The position numbers and the translations under genes were made by a program. Below the pieces are notes generated by a model. It did no database searches. It saw only the letters and a list, made by a program, of their open reading frames with translations, and had not been told where the DNA came from. Shown piece by piece: positions 9,172 through 17,611 of a stretch of DNA of 64,000 nt; within the stretch, counting starts at the first letter, position 1; each line of letters opens with the position of its first letter. This DNA is from JACKIP01 sp963710165 (GTDB taxonomy: Bacteria > Pseudomonadota > Alphaproteobacteria > Micavibrionales > Micavibrionaceae), in contig CAVPYZ010000001.1 of assembly GCA_963710165.1 (NCBI GenBank), positions 186,001-250,000 on the forward strand. Direction: 5' to 3'.

Positions 9172-10480
9172 CATTAAGAAGCTGGGTGCAGAGGGTTTCA
9201 ATCGCAGTAACATCGCGTAAATTATCTTTAAGATTTGTCTTTATATCAAATTCTATTTCTTTCAACTGGTTGCGTATACCCTTTTTCTCCGCATCTGTTT
9301 TCGCCAGTTCGTTCAGGACTTTCAGTTTATTGAGTAAGTGAACTATCAAACCCGGTTTATCTTTGGAATTTTGGCGAATTTGCTCAAAAGCGCTAAAAAT
9401 TAAATCGGCCTCATCGGTCTGTTTTGCCCAGATGCGGACTTTTTCGTTTTCATCCATAATCCATTCGGACGGCGTCTTTCTTTGAAACAGACGACTGAGT
9501 GCGGCGGATAATTCATTGACGACACTAACCGCTGTAAAGCTGTCATTGATACCGGGCGACAAGGCACGCAGGGCAATTTCAACCAGATGCCTGATGGAAT
9601 ATTCAATATCCTGTGTGGGCGTTCTGGTATTACCGATGATGAAGGTATTTTTTATCTTCTGTTCCAGCTCTTCATCCACTTTATCCTCAGGATAAACACG
9701 TAAACCGTCTTCGCCCTCAACCAGAAAATGTCCGGATTTAAAATGTATTTCAATGAACAGATCATGTTCACAGGCAATATGGGCAATTTGGTCGTAATCA
9801 ATATGTTGGACATAGCCGTGATTTGAAAAACGCAGTCTTTTACGATCATCGTCAAAATCCTCCGGCCATAAATCATCACCGCCTTTTTCGTTTTCTTTAT
9901 AATATTCATATTCGCTAACGGTGAGGCGATCTAGCGCGGCGATCAGTTCATTGGAAACGCGTAAGATAATATTATCTGCAATACTTGTCTCTGCTACGTG
10001 ATGAACAAATGTCAACAGGACAAACAGATTGGCAAAACACATAAAAAAGACAGTTGTGATGGTAATCTGCGGGCGATAATCCTCTGGATTGGTATCATGT
10101 AAAATCATGGTCAAAACAAAGCACGCAATAACCGTTCCGAAAAAGAGGCCGATATAGCATTGTGTTTTGCGATCAGCCATAAAGGTTTTAATCAACCTGG
10201 GGCCAAGTTGGGACGCCGCAAGCGATAAAACAACCATTGTAATTGATATGGCAAGCGTTGCCATTGTAATCATGGAGGAGAGTAGGGCAATCGTAACGTT
10301 CTGCGCGTCTTCACGACTGCCGTTAAATAAGATTTTTGGTAGTTCCGTATCTTTTAAATAAGCAATTTCTATTTCATAAATACCCAGTGTTACTACAAAG
10401 AAGCCCAAACAAAAAATGGCAGGTACAAGTGACAGACTACTGCGAAGGATTTGAAAAAAATTATATATCTTGGCGATCAT
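9158..10480 (-). CDS. DUF2254 family membrane protein
   Basis: A 440-residue predicted inner-membrane protein of the DUF2254 family, function unknown. Four hydrophobic helices fall in the first ~165 residues (about 17-37, 60-90, 108-130 and 138-160), including the AASQLGPRLIKTFMADRKTQ loop typical of the family. The remaining ~270 residues are hydrophilic and cytoplasmic, with a conserved IALRALSPGINDSFTA region near 310. It lies upstream of, and overlaps, the lipase-like gene, with which it likely forms a two-gene leftward unit. The start at 10480 follows an AT-rich intergenic region shared with the divergent small membrane gene. Confidence 0.82.
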   Translation of the reverse strand: MIAKIYNFFQILRSSLSLVPAIFCLGFFVVTLGIYEIEIAYLKDTELPKILFNGSREDAQNVTIALLSSMITMATLAISITMVVLSLAASQLGPRLIKTFMADRKTQCYIGLFFGTVIACFVLTMILHDTNPEDYRPQITITTVFFMCFANLFVLLTFVHHVAETSIADNIILRVSNELIAALDRLTVSEYEYYKENEKGGDDLWPEDFDDDRKRLRFSNHGYVQHIDYDQIAHIACEHDLFIEIHFKSGHFLVEGEDGLRVYPEDKVDEELEQKIKNTFIIGNTRTPTQDIEYSIRHLVEIALRALSPGINDSFTAVSVVNELSAALSRLFQRKTPSEWIMDENEKVRIWAKQTDEADLIFSAFEQIRQNSKDKPGLIVHLLNKLKVLNELAKTDAEKKGIRNQLKEIEFDIKTNLKDNLRDVTAIETLCTQLLNENKK

Positions 10481-10590
10481 GGCGGCTCTTTAAATTTTAT
10501 GCTTCCTAACTTAAAACAGAAAACAGGGATAGGGAACTAAAAATCCTGTCAGGAGTATGACAACAAACATCTGATTTGAAAGGAAAGATT

Positions 10591-10770
10591 ATGGGATACG
10601 GAATAGTAGGAATTTTAATACTAGTATTGGACATCATTGCCATACTGAATATTTTACAAAGCGGTCTGAGCACAGTTATGAAACTGGTGTGGATTTTAAT
10701 TGTTTTGGTTTTACCAATTATAGGTATGATTTTGTGGTTTTTAATCGGGGCAAAAAGAGTAGCGATTTAA
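10591..10770 (+). CDS. Small PLDc_N-type membrane protein
   Basis: A 59-residue protein made of two hydrophobic helices separated by a short loop and ending in a basic tail (GAKRVAI). This matches the phospholipase D nuclease N-terminal (PLDc_N) family of tiny membrane proteins, which have no catalytic HKD motif of their own and no settled function. The ATG at 10591 is chosen because AAAGGAAAG lies just upstream. The apparent longer form would need a TTG start that falls inside that ribosome site. A strong terminator follows, so the gene is probably monocistronic. Confidence 0.78.
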   Translation: MGYGIVGILILVLDIIAILNILQSGLSTVMKLVWILIVLVLPIIGMILWFLIGAKRVAI

Positions 10771-10790
10771 CACAATAAAACTAATTTATA

Positions 10791-10826
10791 ACCGCCCATC
10801 ATATGCTTATGTCGGGCGGTTTTTTA
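10791..10826 (+). terminator. Rho-independent terminator after the PLDc_N gene
   Basis: The arms ACCGCCC (10791-10797) and GGGCGGT (10814-10820) pair perfectly around a 16-base loop. A run of T residues follows to 10826. It separates the small membrane gene from rimK. Confidence 0.85.
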
Positions 10827-10894
10827 ATGATAATACGCGAACGCAATGACATTAATGTTATTGTTCTCTATAATATCAAAAAAGAAAGATATAA

Positions 10895-11797
10895 ATGAAA
10901 GTCGGAATTCTATCTCGTGGCCCTGAACTCTATTCTACCAAGCGTCTTGTCGAAGCCGCTGAGGCACGTGGACATAAAGTACAGGTCATTGACCCATTGA
11001 AGTGCTTCATGAATATCAATTCAGTTGATAATGAAATTCATTATAATGATGAAATACTGGAACTTGATGCAGTTATTTCGAGAATTGGTGCGTCAGTGAC
11101 CTTTTATGGCACAGCCATTGTGCGTCAATTTGAAATGTCAGGTGTTTATGCATTGAACGGTTCGCTTGCTATTACTCGCGCACGAGATAAATTGCGTGCG
11201 CACCAGATATTATCGCGCAAAAAACTGGGTATGCCGATTACAGGTTTCGCTCATTCAACTAGTAATACTGAGGATTTGCTAGCTGTCGCCGGTGGCGCAC
11301 CCGTGGTTATCAAACTTCTCGAAGGTGCACAGGGTAAGGGCGTTATTCTAGCAGAAACAAAAAAAGCAGCAGAAAGTGTGATTGATGCATTCCGTGGATT
11401 AGATGCCCATTTCCTTATTCAAGAATTTATCAAGGAAGCAGGCGGCGCCGATATTCGCTGTTTTGTGATTGGTGATAAAGTGGTTGCGACCATGATGCGT
11501 AAAGCCACAGACGGTGATTTTCGTTCTAACCTGCATAGTGGTGGCGTCGCTGAGAAAGTCAAAATCACACCGGAAGAGCGTAAAACAGCCCTCGCCGCTG
11601 CAAAAGCAATCGGATTAGACGTTGCAGGGGTTGATCTTATCCGGTCAGACCGCGGCCCGCTGGTTTTAGAGGTCAATTCTTCACCGGGCCTGGAGGGTAT
11701 TGAACAAACTTCAGGTAAAGACATCGCGACATTGATGATTGAGCACATGGAAAAAGACATCGTGCCTTCAAAGAAAAGTCGTGAGAATAAAGGATAA
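10895..11797 (+). CDS. rimK: RimK family ATP-grasp alpha-L-glutamate ligase
   Basis: A 300-residue ATP-grasp ligase. In E. coli, RimK adds glutamates to the C-terminus of ribosomal protein S6. The sequence begins MKVGILSRGPELYSTKRLVEAAEARGH, typical of RimK. ATP-grasp signatures include the VVIKLLEGAQGKGV loop (about 139-152), QEFIKEAGGADIRCFVIG (about 177-194) and the metal-binding LVLEVNSSPGLEGIE near 256-270. Length matches the family. It lies 3 bases before a zinc desuccinylase/aspartoacylase-like gene, an association also known for rimK elsewhere. Whether S6 is the substrate here is inferred: no rpsF is in the window. Confidence 0.93.
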   Translation: MKVGILSRGPELYSTKRLVEAAEARGHKVQVIDPLKCFMNINSVDNEIHYNDEILELDAVISRIGASVTFYGTAIVRQFEMSGVYALNGSLAITRARDKLRAHQILSRKKLGMPITGFAHSTSNTEDLLAVAGGAPVVIKLLEGAQGKGVILAETKKAAESVIDAFRGLDAHFLIQEFIKEAGGADIRCFVIGDKVVATMMRKATDGDFRSNLHSGGVAEKVKITPEERKTALAAAKAIGLDVAGVDLIRSDRGPLVLEVNSSPGLEGIEQTSGKDIATLMIEHMEKDIVPSKKSRENKG

Positions 11798-11800
11798 GAT

Positions 11801-12838
11801 ATGGTCGGGGATATGATCATTGGCGGTACATCTATACGACCCGGTGAGCGCAAACGCATTCAACTGGATGTTGCAAAACTTTACGACTTTACTGATATGA
11901 ACATCCCGATCGAAGTCGTCCGTGGCAAAAAAGAAGGACCAATCCTTTTCGTGAGCGGCGCCATACATGGTGACGAGATCAACGGTGTTGAAATTATCAG
12001 GCGTCTATTATCCAAAAAAGCATTGAACAGTATTAAAGGTACGTTAGTTGCCGTACCGATCGTCAATGTATTCGGTTTTAATACAAACTCACGTTATTTA
12101 CCCGATCGTCGCGACCTTAATCGCTTTTTTCCCGGATTACAGGGCGGCTCTTTAACGGCGCAACTCGCCTATACATTTATGAATGAGATTGTTGCCAAAT
12201 GCACGCATGGTATTGATTTGCATTGCGCCGCTATAAACCGCGCCAATCTACCCCAAATTCGTGCCTGTTTGGATGATCCTGAAGTGAATAAAATGGCGAT
12301 GGCTTTTAAAGTTCCTGTGGTCCTTGATGCCAGCTTAACACAAGGCACATTGCGTCATGCCGCGCGTGAGCGAAATATTCCTATATTATTGTTCGAGGGC
12401 GGGGAGGCACTACGCTTTAATGAGAAAGTCATTAAAAGTGGATTACAGGGTGTTATATCCGTTATGCGTGAAATCGGCATGTTGAAGCCGTTGAAAAATA
12501 TAATAACAACGAAATATGACGTTTTCATTGCCCATTCCAGCCATTGGATTCGTGCTCCGCATAGCGGCATTCTATCGGCGAAAGTGCATTTGGGGGCACG
12601 TGTGAAAAAAAACCAGCTATTGGGGATCATATCTGACCCGTTTGGCTTTGACAAACATGAGGTCAGGGCGCGAAGAACAGGTATCATTATCGGTATGGCA
12701 ACATTACCATTGTTGAATCGCGGGGAAGCTGTTTTTCATGTCGCAACATTCGAAAATGCCAATGCCGTTGAAGAGCACGTCGATATCTATGAAGGACATT
12801 TGCACGACAATACTATCAGCGGCGGTTGGATTAATTAA
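11801..12838 (+). CDS. Succinylglutamate desuccinylase/aspartoacylase-family zinc hydrolase
   Basis: A 345-residue M14-like zinc amidohydrolase. The zinc-binding pair appears as GAIHGDEINGVE (about residues 51-62), with a second His in THGIDLHCAA (about 141-150). The catalytic Glu region is LLFEGGEALRFNE near 199. The C-terminal part (about 240-330) is a beta-rich domain of the type that follows AstE/aspartoacylase catalytic cores. It starts 3 bases after rimK, so the two proteins likely act together, perhaps trimming or recycling glutamyl tails. That link is inference from context. The exact substrate is unknown. Confidence 0.85.
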   Translation: MVGDMIIGGTSIRPGERKRIQLDVAKLYDFTDMNIPIEVVRGKKEGPILFVSGAIHGDEINGVEIIRRLLSKKALNSIKGTLVAVPIVNVFGFNTNSRYLPDRRDLNRFFPGLQGGSLTAQLAYTFMNEIVAKCTHGIDLHCAAINRANLPQIRACLDDPEVNKMAMAFKVPVVLDASLTQGTLRHAARERNIPILLFEGGEALRFNEKVIKSGLQGVISVMREIGMLKPLKNIITTKYDVFIAHSSHWIRAPHSGILSAKVHLGARVKKNQLLGIISDPFGFDKHEVRARRTGIIIGMATLPLLNRGEAVFHVATFENANAVEEHVDIYEGHLHDNTISGGWIN

Positions 12839-13320
12839 TTTCTTGATTTTAAAAAAGCTTTTGCAATTTTTGCGCTTTGTTTTTCACCATAAAACTGACG
12901 TGCAAATAGATAAGATTGTTCGATCATATCAAGGGAAGCTTCCCAGTTCTCTCCCAAACCGATACGCAACGTTTCGGGTAAATCCAGCTTCTCTATGGAG
13001 GCATCATTTTGAAACGCCATGATTATATTTTGCTGCGATTTAGATGACGGATCAATAAACTGCACATAATTAAACCCGTCTTTCACCTCATTTCGTGTCG
13101 CTTCTACATCAGAAGGGATAAGAAAGGTCAGCTTATGTTTGTAAATACGATCATAAAGATCATAAGAGCGTGATGTCAGATATGCTTTTGCCTTGTCCGG
13201 TTGTTTATCTTTGGTGTGAGCCAATATATGATTTAATGCCATGTTTTCCCGCTCCACGGCAACAGCAAAACCTGATGACATAAACAGCAGGCAAAACGTT
13301 GATAGCAATAAATATTTCAT
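12835..13320 (-). CDS. Secreted protein of unknown function
   Basis: A 161-residue protein with a clear Sec signal peptide (MKYLLLSTFCLLFMSSGFAVA, cleavage probably after about residue 21). I recognise no domain. The mature part is mixed helix and strand, without cysteines or repeats. The start at 13320 is chosen because AGGAAG lies about 7 bases upstream. The upstream in-frame ATG at 13344 has no such site. It ends 4 bases inside the desuccinylase-like gene, tail to tail, and is divergent from the L,D-transpeptidase. A periplasmic location is likely. Confidence 0.65.
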   Translation of the reverse strand: MKYLLLSTFCLLFMSSGFAVAVERENMALNHILAHTKDKQPDKAKAYLTSRSYDLYDRIYKHKLTFLIPSDVEATRNEVKDGFNYVQFIDPSSKSQQNIIMAFQNDASIEKLDLPETLRIGLGENWEASLDMIEQSYLFARQFYGEKQSAKIAKAFLKSRN

Positions 13321-13355
13321 ATGATGCTTCCTATAAAATGTCATGAATAATCTTG

Positions 13356-13406
13356 TTTTAACTTACTATCATTCATAGATGTCCTACAAATTATCTTTTA
13401 ACTTAC
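13356..13406. repeat. Direct repeat of TTTTAACTTAC in the divergent promoter region
   Basis: The 11-base string TTTTAACTTAC occurs at 13356-13366 and again at 13396-13406, 40 bases apart. This is about four helical turns, between the divergent secreted-protein and L,D-transpeptidase genes. Spacing in whole turns is compatible with a regulator binding both copies, but chance in AT-rich DNA is not excluded. Confidence 0.4.
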
Positions 13407-13465
13407 CATAAATGGAACTCTGCAGCGTAGATTGCGTTTGTAATAAAATATAACAGGGACAAAAC

Positions 13466-15184
13466 ATGTTGCGCTATTTCTATATAAAATTACTCTTAAT
13501 TGCGGTTATAATTCCAACACATAGTCATGCAAAAACAGATCACGCTAAAGATTTTCAAACATTTTTAGAAAGTCAAACTCTAAAGTCTTTAAACAAGACA
13601 CCTGTTTATAAAGATGACTTACTAAAGTTTTATGAGCTAAGAGCATATAAACCCGTCTGGTATAATCAAGAAAATACAGAAACACGAAATATGGATGATA
13701 TACAAAATATCATTGCCCAACAAGCACATATTAACGGTTTAGATCCACAAGAATATTTCTTTGAAGAAATTCTCAAATCCAACATCTCCGGCAATAATAT
13801 GTTTGAGCGGGAATGGATGCTAACCAATACTATCATGCATTATATCAATGACATACGTACAGGGCGTATAAAACCACATAGCTATGATTCGAAGATATTC
13901 CTTCTACCTCAAAAGCGCGCTTTGAATATACATGTGGCTAAATTACTTGAAGCTAAAGATATGGAGGAATATCTTGAAAGTCTTGTCCCGCCGCATCTGG
14001 AATATGCTCAATTACGTGATAAGCTGGCGCAATATAGAGATATTGTTGAAAATGGCGGGTGGCAAAGTGTTGATTTTGAAGGGTTACTCTATCCGGGTGA
14101 AAGTAATAAAGCTGTCCCGCAAATACGCGCACGGCTTGAGGCTGCTTTTCATGAATATGACGGAAGAATGCCTGATAATATCTGGATAGATGATGCTCAA
14201 CTTTCAGCCGAAGAAATCTCTGATCGTGTAGTGCACCAAAATCTTGCTACAGACTCAGAAGACAAAAAATTAGCAGCAGAAAATGCGTCATATGCGTATG
14301 ACGGCAAACTGGCCAAAAAAGTTGCAGAATTTCAATATTTTCACGGTAAAAAAGCAGACGGTGTTGTCGGCCCTCAAACAATCAAAGCTTTAAATACAAC
14401 CTTAGATCAACATATTGACAAGATTAAACTGGCCATGGAACGCTGGCGCTGGCTTCCTGATGATCTAGGTAACAAACATGTACGTGTAAATATTGCTGCA
14501 TTTTACGTTCGCGCTGTTAAAAATAAACAAGATCAGTTTGTTATGCCCGTAATTGTTGGAAAAGTAGCTCATCAAACGCCTGTCTTTAGCAGTGTTATTA
14601 AAAATGTAAAAATACATCCTGATTGGACATCACCTGACAGCATTGCAAACAGGTACGTCATTCCGAAAATTAAAAAGAATCCTTCCGTTATATATAAGCT
14701 GGGATACCAAGCTATTAATAAGCGCAACGGACAAGTTGTACCGTGGGAGGGGTTGACGCTCGCTTCTCTAAATACACAGGATTTACGATTTAGACAAAAG
14801 CCAGGTAACAAGAACGCTTTGGGTCTTGCGCGATTTTCAATAGAAAATAATTATGCAATTTTTATGCATGGTACGCCGGACGAGACTTTATTTAATGAAG
14901 ATGACCGGACTTATAGCTCTGGCTGTATACGACTTGAAGACCCTTTAAAAATGGCACATTTTTTACTGAATGATGAGGGCATGTCACGTAAAGAATTAGA
15001 AGATTTGTACTTACTGAATGATGGCGAGTTTCCTGATACAACATATGTCGATTTAAAAAATGATGTGCCAGTTCACTTGATGTATATGACCGCGTGGATG
15101 GATCAGCAAGGAAACCTGCATTTTGCTGATGATGTTTATGGACGCGATAAAAAGCTTAAATCAGCTCTGGAAACCATAAAATAA
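13466..15184 (+). CDS. YcbB/LdtD-type murein L,D-transpeptidase
   Basis: A 572-residue periplasmic enzyme that forms 3-3 cross-links in peptidoglycan. A signal peptide covers about residues 1-22. An N-terminal scaffold domain with WYNQEN follows. A PG_binding_1 domain lies at about 280-320 (VAEFQYFHGKKADGVVGPQT), and the YkuD catalytic domain at about 335-510. Catalytic residues are visible: His468 in FMHGTPDE and Cys487 in YSSGCIRLEDP. Length and domain order match E. coli YcbB. The next gene is a YcbK-like peptidase, mirroring the ycbB-ycbK pairing of enterobacteria. Confidence 0.92.
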   Translation: MLRYFYIKLLLIAVIIPTHSHAKTDHAKDFQTFLESQTLKSLNKTPVYKDDLLKFYELRAYKPVWYNQENTETRNMDDIQNIIAQQAHINGLDPQEYFFEEILKSNISGNNMFEREWMLTNTIMHYINDIRTGRIKPHSYDSKIFLLPQKRALNIHVAKLLEAKDMEEYLESLVPPHLEYAQLRDKLAQYRDIVENGGWQSVDFEGLLYPGESNKAVPQIRARLEAAFHEYDGRMPDNIWIDDAQLSAEEISDRVVHQNLATDSEDKKLAAENASYAYDGKLAKKVAEFQYFHGKKADGVVGPQTIKALNTTLDQHIDKIKLAMERWRWLPDDLGNKHVRVNIAAFYVRAVKNKQDQFVMPVIVGKVAHQTPVFSSVIKNVKIHPDWTSPDSIANRYVIPKIKKNPSVIYKLGYQAINKRNGQVVPWEGLTLASLNTQDLRFRQKPGNKNALGLARFSIENNYAIFMHGTPDETLFNEDDRTYSSGCIRLEDPLKMAHFLLNDEGMSRKELEDLYLLNDGEFPDTTYVDLKNDVPVHLMYMTAWMDQQGNLHFADDVYGRDKKLKSALETIK

Positions 15185-15204
15185 CTATTTGAAAGGAAAT
15201 TGGC

Positions 15205-15945
15205 ATGCGAGGCATATTATTGACGTTCATTTTATTTTCACTATTGGCATTCATAGCGATCTGGAAATCCCCTCTTTTTGAAAAGTCTTTTAATAAAAAC
15301 GAAGATGTTCCGATCGTAGATAATACAGCAATAGCCAATAATGAAATTATAAATAAAGAATTATCACAGGTTATAAAAGATAAAAAAGTGTCGTCATCAA
15401 GGGGCGAGAACAGCACATTTAAAAAAGCCAAGAAAAATATGGAGATATCAGAATCTTTATTAAACTATATTATCAATGACGACAGCCTTTTTAATATCGT
15501 GCCGTATAAAGAGCTTGAATTATATAATGTAAATACGAGAGAGAGTCTTGAAGTCGCATTCTGGGCTGATGGAGATTACATACCCTCAGGCCTTGATAAA
15601 TTGGATCAATTCATGCGTGATTGGCGTAAAAATCAAGTGATAGATATTGATCCCGATCTTTACATGCTACTTCATGAAATATATGATGAGGTCGATGCGG
15701 AATCTCCTATCCATCTTATATCCGGCCATCGTAGTCAGAAAACAAATGATGCTCTTCGTGCGATAGGTCGTAACACGGCAAAGAAAAGCCAGCATGTTTT
15801 GGGAAAAGCAGCTGATATTAAAATACCTGGCATACCTATTAAAAAACTACGTAATGAAGCGTTGGAAATGAAAGAGGGCGGCGTAGGATATTACCCAAAA
15901 GACGGCTTCATTCACGTTGATACAGGCCGCGTTCGACAGTGGTAA
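15205..15945 (+). CDS. YcbK/MepK-like M15 peptidase (DUF882)
   Basis: A 246-residue membrane-anchored or secreted protein. An N-terminal hydrophobic segment (about residues 3-20) is followed by a low-complexity linker to about 85. The Peptidase_M15_2 domain covers about 100-246. Zinc-binding motifs are visible: SGHRS (about 171), SQHVLGKAADI (SxHxxGxAxD, about 192-202) and FIHVDTG near the C-terminus. E. coli MepK, of this family, cuts 3-3 cross-links, so the gene pair probably makes and remodels them. It starts 20 bases after the L,D-transpeptidase with a GAAAGGAAA ribosome site. Confidence 0.88.
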   Translation: MRGILLTFILFSLLAFIAIWKSPLFEKSFNKNEDVPIVDNTAIANNEIINKELSQVIKDKKVSSSRGENSTFKKAKKNMEISESLLNYIINDDSLFNIVPYKELELYNVNTRESLEVAFWADGDYIPSGLDKLDQFMRDWRKNQVIDIDPDLYMLLHEIYDEVDAESPIHLISGHRSQKTNDALRAIGRNTAKKSQHVLGKAADIKIPGIPIKKLRNEALEMKEGGVGYYPKDGFIHVDTGRVRQW

Positions 15946-15963
15946 TTATAAGAAACAATTTTT

Positions 15964-15982
15964 TAAAGACTTCCTGTCTTTA
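15964..15982. terminator. Possible bidirectional terminator hairpin
   Basis: TAAAGAC (15964-15970) and GTCTTTA (15976-15982) form a perfect 7-base stem around TTCCT, between two convergent genes. It is preceded by a T run on the plus strand, but neither strand has a long U tract after the stem, so function is uncertain. Confidence 0.4.
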
Positions 15983-15987
15983 CAAAT

Positions 15988-16410
15988 CTAATCTGTACCC
16001 TCTAGGGTTGCCAGAACATCATCTGCGCCGCTGACATTAATTGTTTCATCAACATTTGTAGTTTCTGTTGTTTCGCTATTTGCATCCTGATTACCGACAG
16101 AATCCTGACCAATGATTAAATCTCCAGTGGCATTATTTAATATAATACAAGAAGAATTACCTTTTGCAGAGGACGAACCATCGCTGCCGCAAACAAGACT
16201 GGTCACATTTTGTGATGCTGCAGATGTAGCGCTGGTTGCAGATGAGCTTGTTTCAACTTGACGCATGAGCGCTGCAATAGAGGCGCGATTTTGTGGAGCA
16301 AATCCCCATGGACGATCCATTGTTTGAGAGCTTACGGGCGTTACAAATGAACATCCGAGAGTAAGTGCAAAAGAACTAATATATATCGTATTTTTTAAAA
16401 ATCTGGTCAT
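15988..16410 (-). CDS. HfaA-like small secreted protein
   Basis: A 140-residue secreted protein. A signal peptide ends near VSSQ. The mature protein begins with MDRPWGF, then a Ser/Ala/Thr-rich stretch and a C-terminal part with NNATGDLIIGQDSVGNQ. From memory, Caulobacter HfaA, a holdfast-anchor protein, has a similar start (MDRPxG) and a similar C-terminal N/T-rich end. That resemblance plus the adjacent HfaB-like gene is the basis of the call. It is third in a leftward trio. The start at 16410 has an AAGGAGATT site just upstream, whereas the longer frame to 16473 does not. Homology is tentative. Confidence 0.55.
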   Translation of the reverse strand: MTRFLKNTIYISSFALTLGCSFVTPVSSQTMDRPWGFAPQNRASIAALMRQVETSSSATSATSAASQNVTSLVCGSDGSSSAKGNSSCIILNNATGDLIIGQDSVGNQDANSETTETTNVDETINVSGADDVLATLEGTD

Positions 16411-16488
16411 AATAATCTCCTTATTGAATTGAGATGATAAGAGAGCACGAAAGAGGGGGCATCGTGCTCTCAAACCATAATTTAAGGT

Positions 16489-17583
16489 CTATGGAGCAAG
16501 ATCGCCAACCGGTGAAGAGACCGAAATAGAGACATTGTTTCCAACAGCAGTTGCGGCAGAACTAACCAATGCAATCTGGTCTGAGCCTGGTCCAAAACCT
16601 GCGCCGCCTAAATTAGCGTAGTTATCAATGCTGATACCATTCACAGAAGAATCTGCACTCACATCGGCATAATTGAACTGGGTCAAATCAGCAATCATGA
16701 AGGCGTCATCCTGTGTTGTTGCATCAAGATCAATACTTAGATTGTTAGCAACGGCTGTCGCATCGCTATCAATCGAAGCGTTTTGGATTTCACTGACACT
16801 GGATGTTGCTGTCACAGAACCCGGCTCGATAATACCAAGCGCTCCTGATAATGCTGCACTCAATAATATATTGGTATGCGTATTACCTGTTGCACCGAAA
16901 GAGCTGCTAAGCAACTGTCCTTGGTCTTGTAGTCCGATTTGTGAATCACTGCCGGCTATATCACCAAATCCGCCCCAATTATATTGAGCGTCGTGCAGTT
17001 GAACTGACACACTACTATCAATCGACTGGTTATTGGCAACAGCTGTTGCAGTGCTTTCGATTTTAGGAAGATCAATGGCATCATTAACACCTTCAAGATC
17101 TTCGAGCTCAAACTCACCTGTCATAGCCAGATCATTGATAACGGTAAAGCCGTTGGCCTGTTCGGATAATGTACCGCCCAGATATGTTGATGTAAGTGGT
17201 GAATCACCATCATCATTCACACCGCCGCCGGAATTACCAACAGAATTGCCAACACCGACAGGTTTGTCAAAGTTGGATGTCACAGTAATTGTTTCATTAA
17301 CTGTAACGGTTCCGCCTTCGCCAATTCCGGGAGGATTATTGTCAATACCGGATACAACGGAAGATGCATTTACATCACCGATATTCATCTGGATTTTTTC
17401 AACTTCCACCATTCCTGTTGGTGTTGTGACAAGATCATAATCCACGTCTTTCAACACGTTTTCAGTCACGGTTTTATTCCATGTCCAATTTACATCATCA
17501 AATGCGGACGCATCAGATGAAAATCCTAGCGCCAGAACCGCGCAAGCAGTTGATGCTAGAAGTAATTTTCTTGTATGTTTCAT
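16489..17583 (-). CDS. HfaD-like repeat-containing secreted adhesin candidate
   Basis: A 364-residue acidic secreted protein with a signal peptide (cleavage near SDASA, about residue 27). The mature chain is rich in Ser, Val, Asn, Asp and Gly and predicted to be beta-rich. It contains three copies of an ATAVxNNxSI motif at about 179-188, 275-284 and 344-353, each ending a ~70-95 residue unit. Similar repeats occur in bacterial surface fibres and in HfaD-type holdfast anchors. It lies 28 bases downstream of the CsgG/HfaB-like lipoprotein, the probable export channel. A surface adhesin or holdfast anchor is inferred, not proven. Confidence 0.6.
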   Translation of the reverse strand: MKHTRKLLLASTACAVLALGFSSDASAFDDVNWTWNKTVTENVLKDVDYDLVTTPTGMVEVEKIQMNIGDVNASSVVSGIDNNPPGIGEGGTVTVNETITVTSNFDKPVGVGNSVGNSGGGVNDDGDSPLTSTYLGGTLSEQANGFTVINDLAMTGEFELEDLEGVNDAIDLPKIESTATAVANNQSIDSSVSVQLHDAQYNWGGFGDIAGSDSQIGLQDQGQLLSSSFGATGNTHTNILLSAALSGALGIIEPGSVTATSSVSEIQNASIDSDATAVANNLSIDLDATTQDDAFMIADLTQFNYADVSADSSVNGISIDNYANLGGAGFGPGSDQIALVSSAATAVGNNVSISVSSPVGDLAP

Positions 17584-17611
17584 AGTAGTACTCCTTCGTT
17601 AAGTGGTTAAG

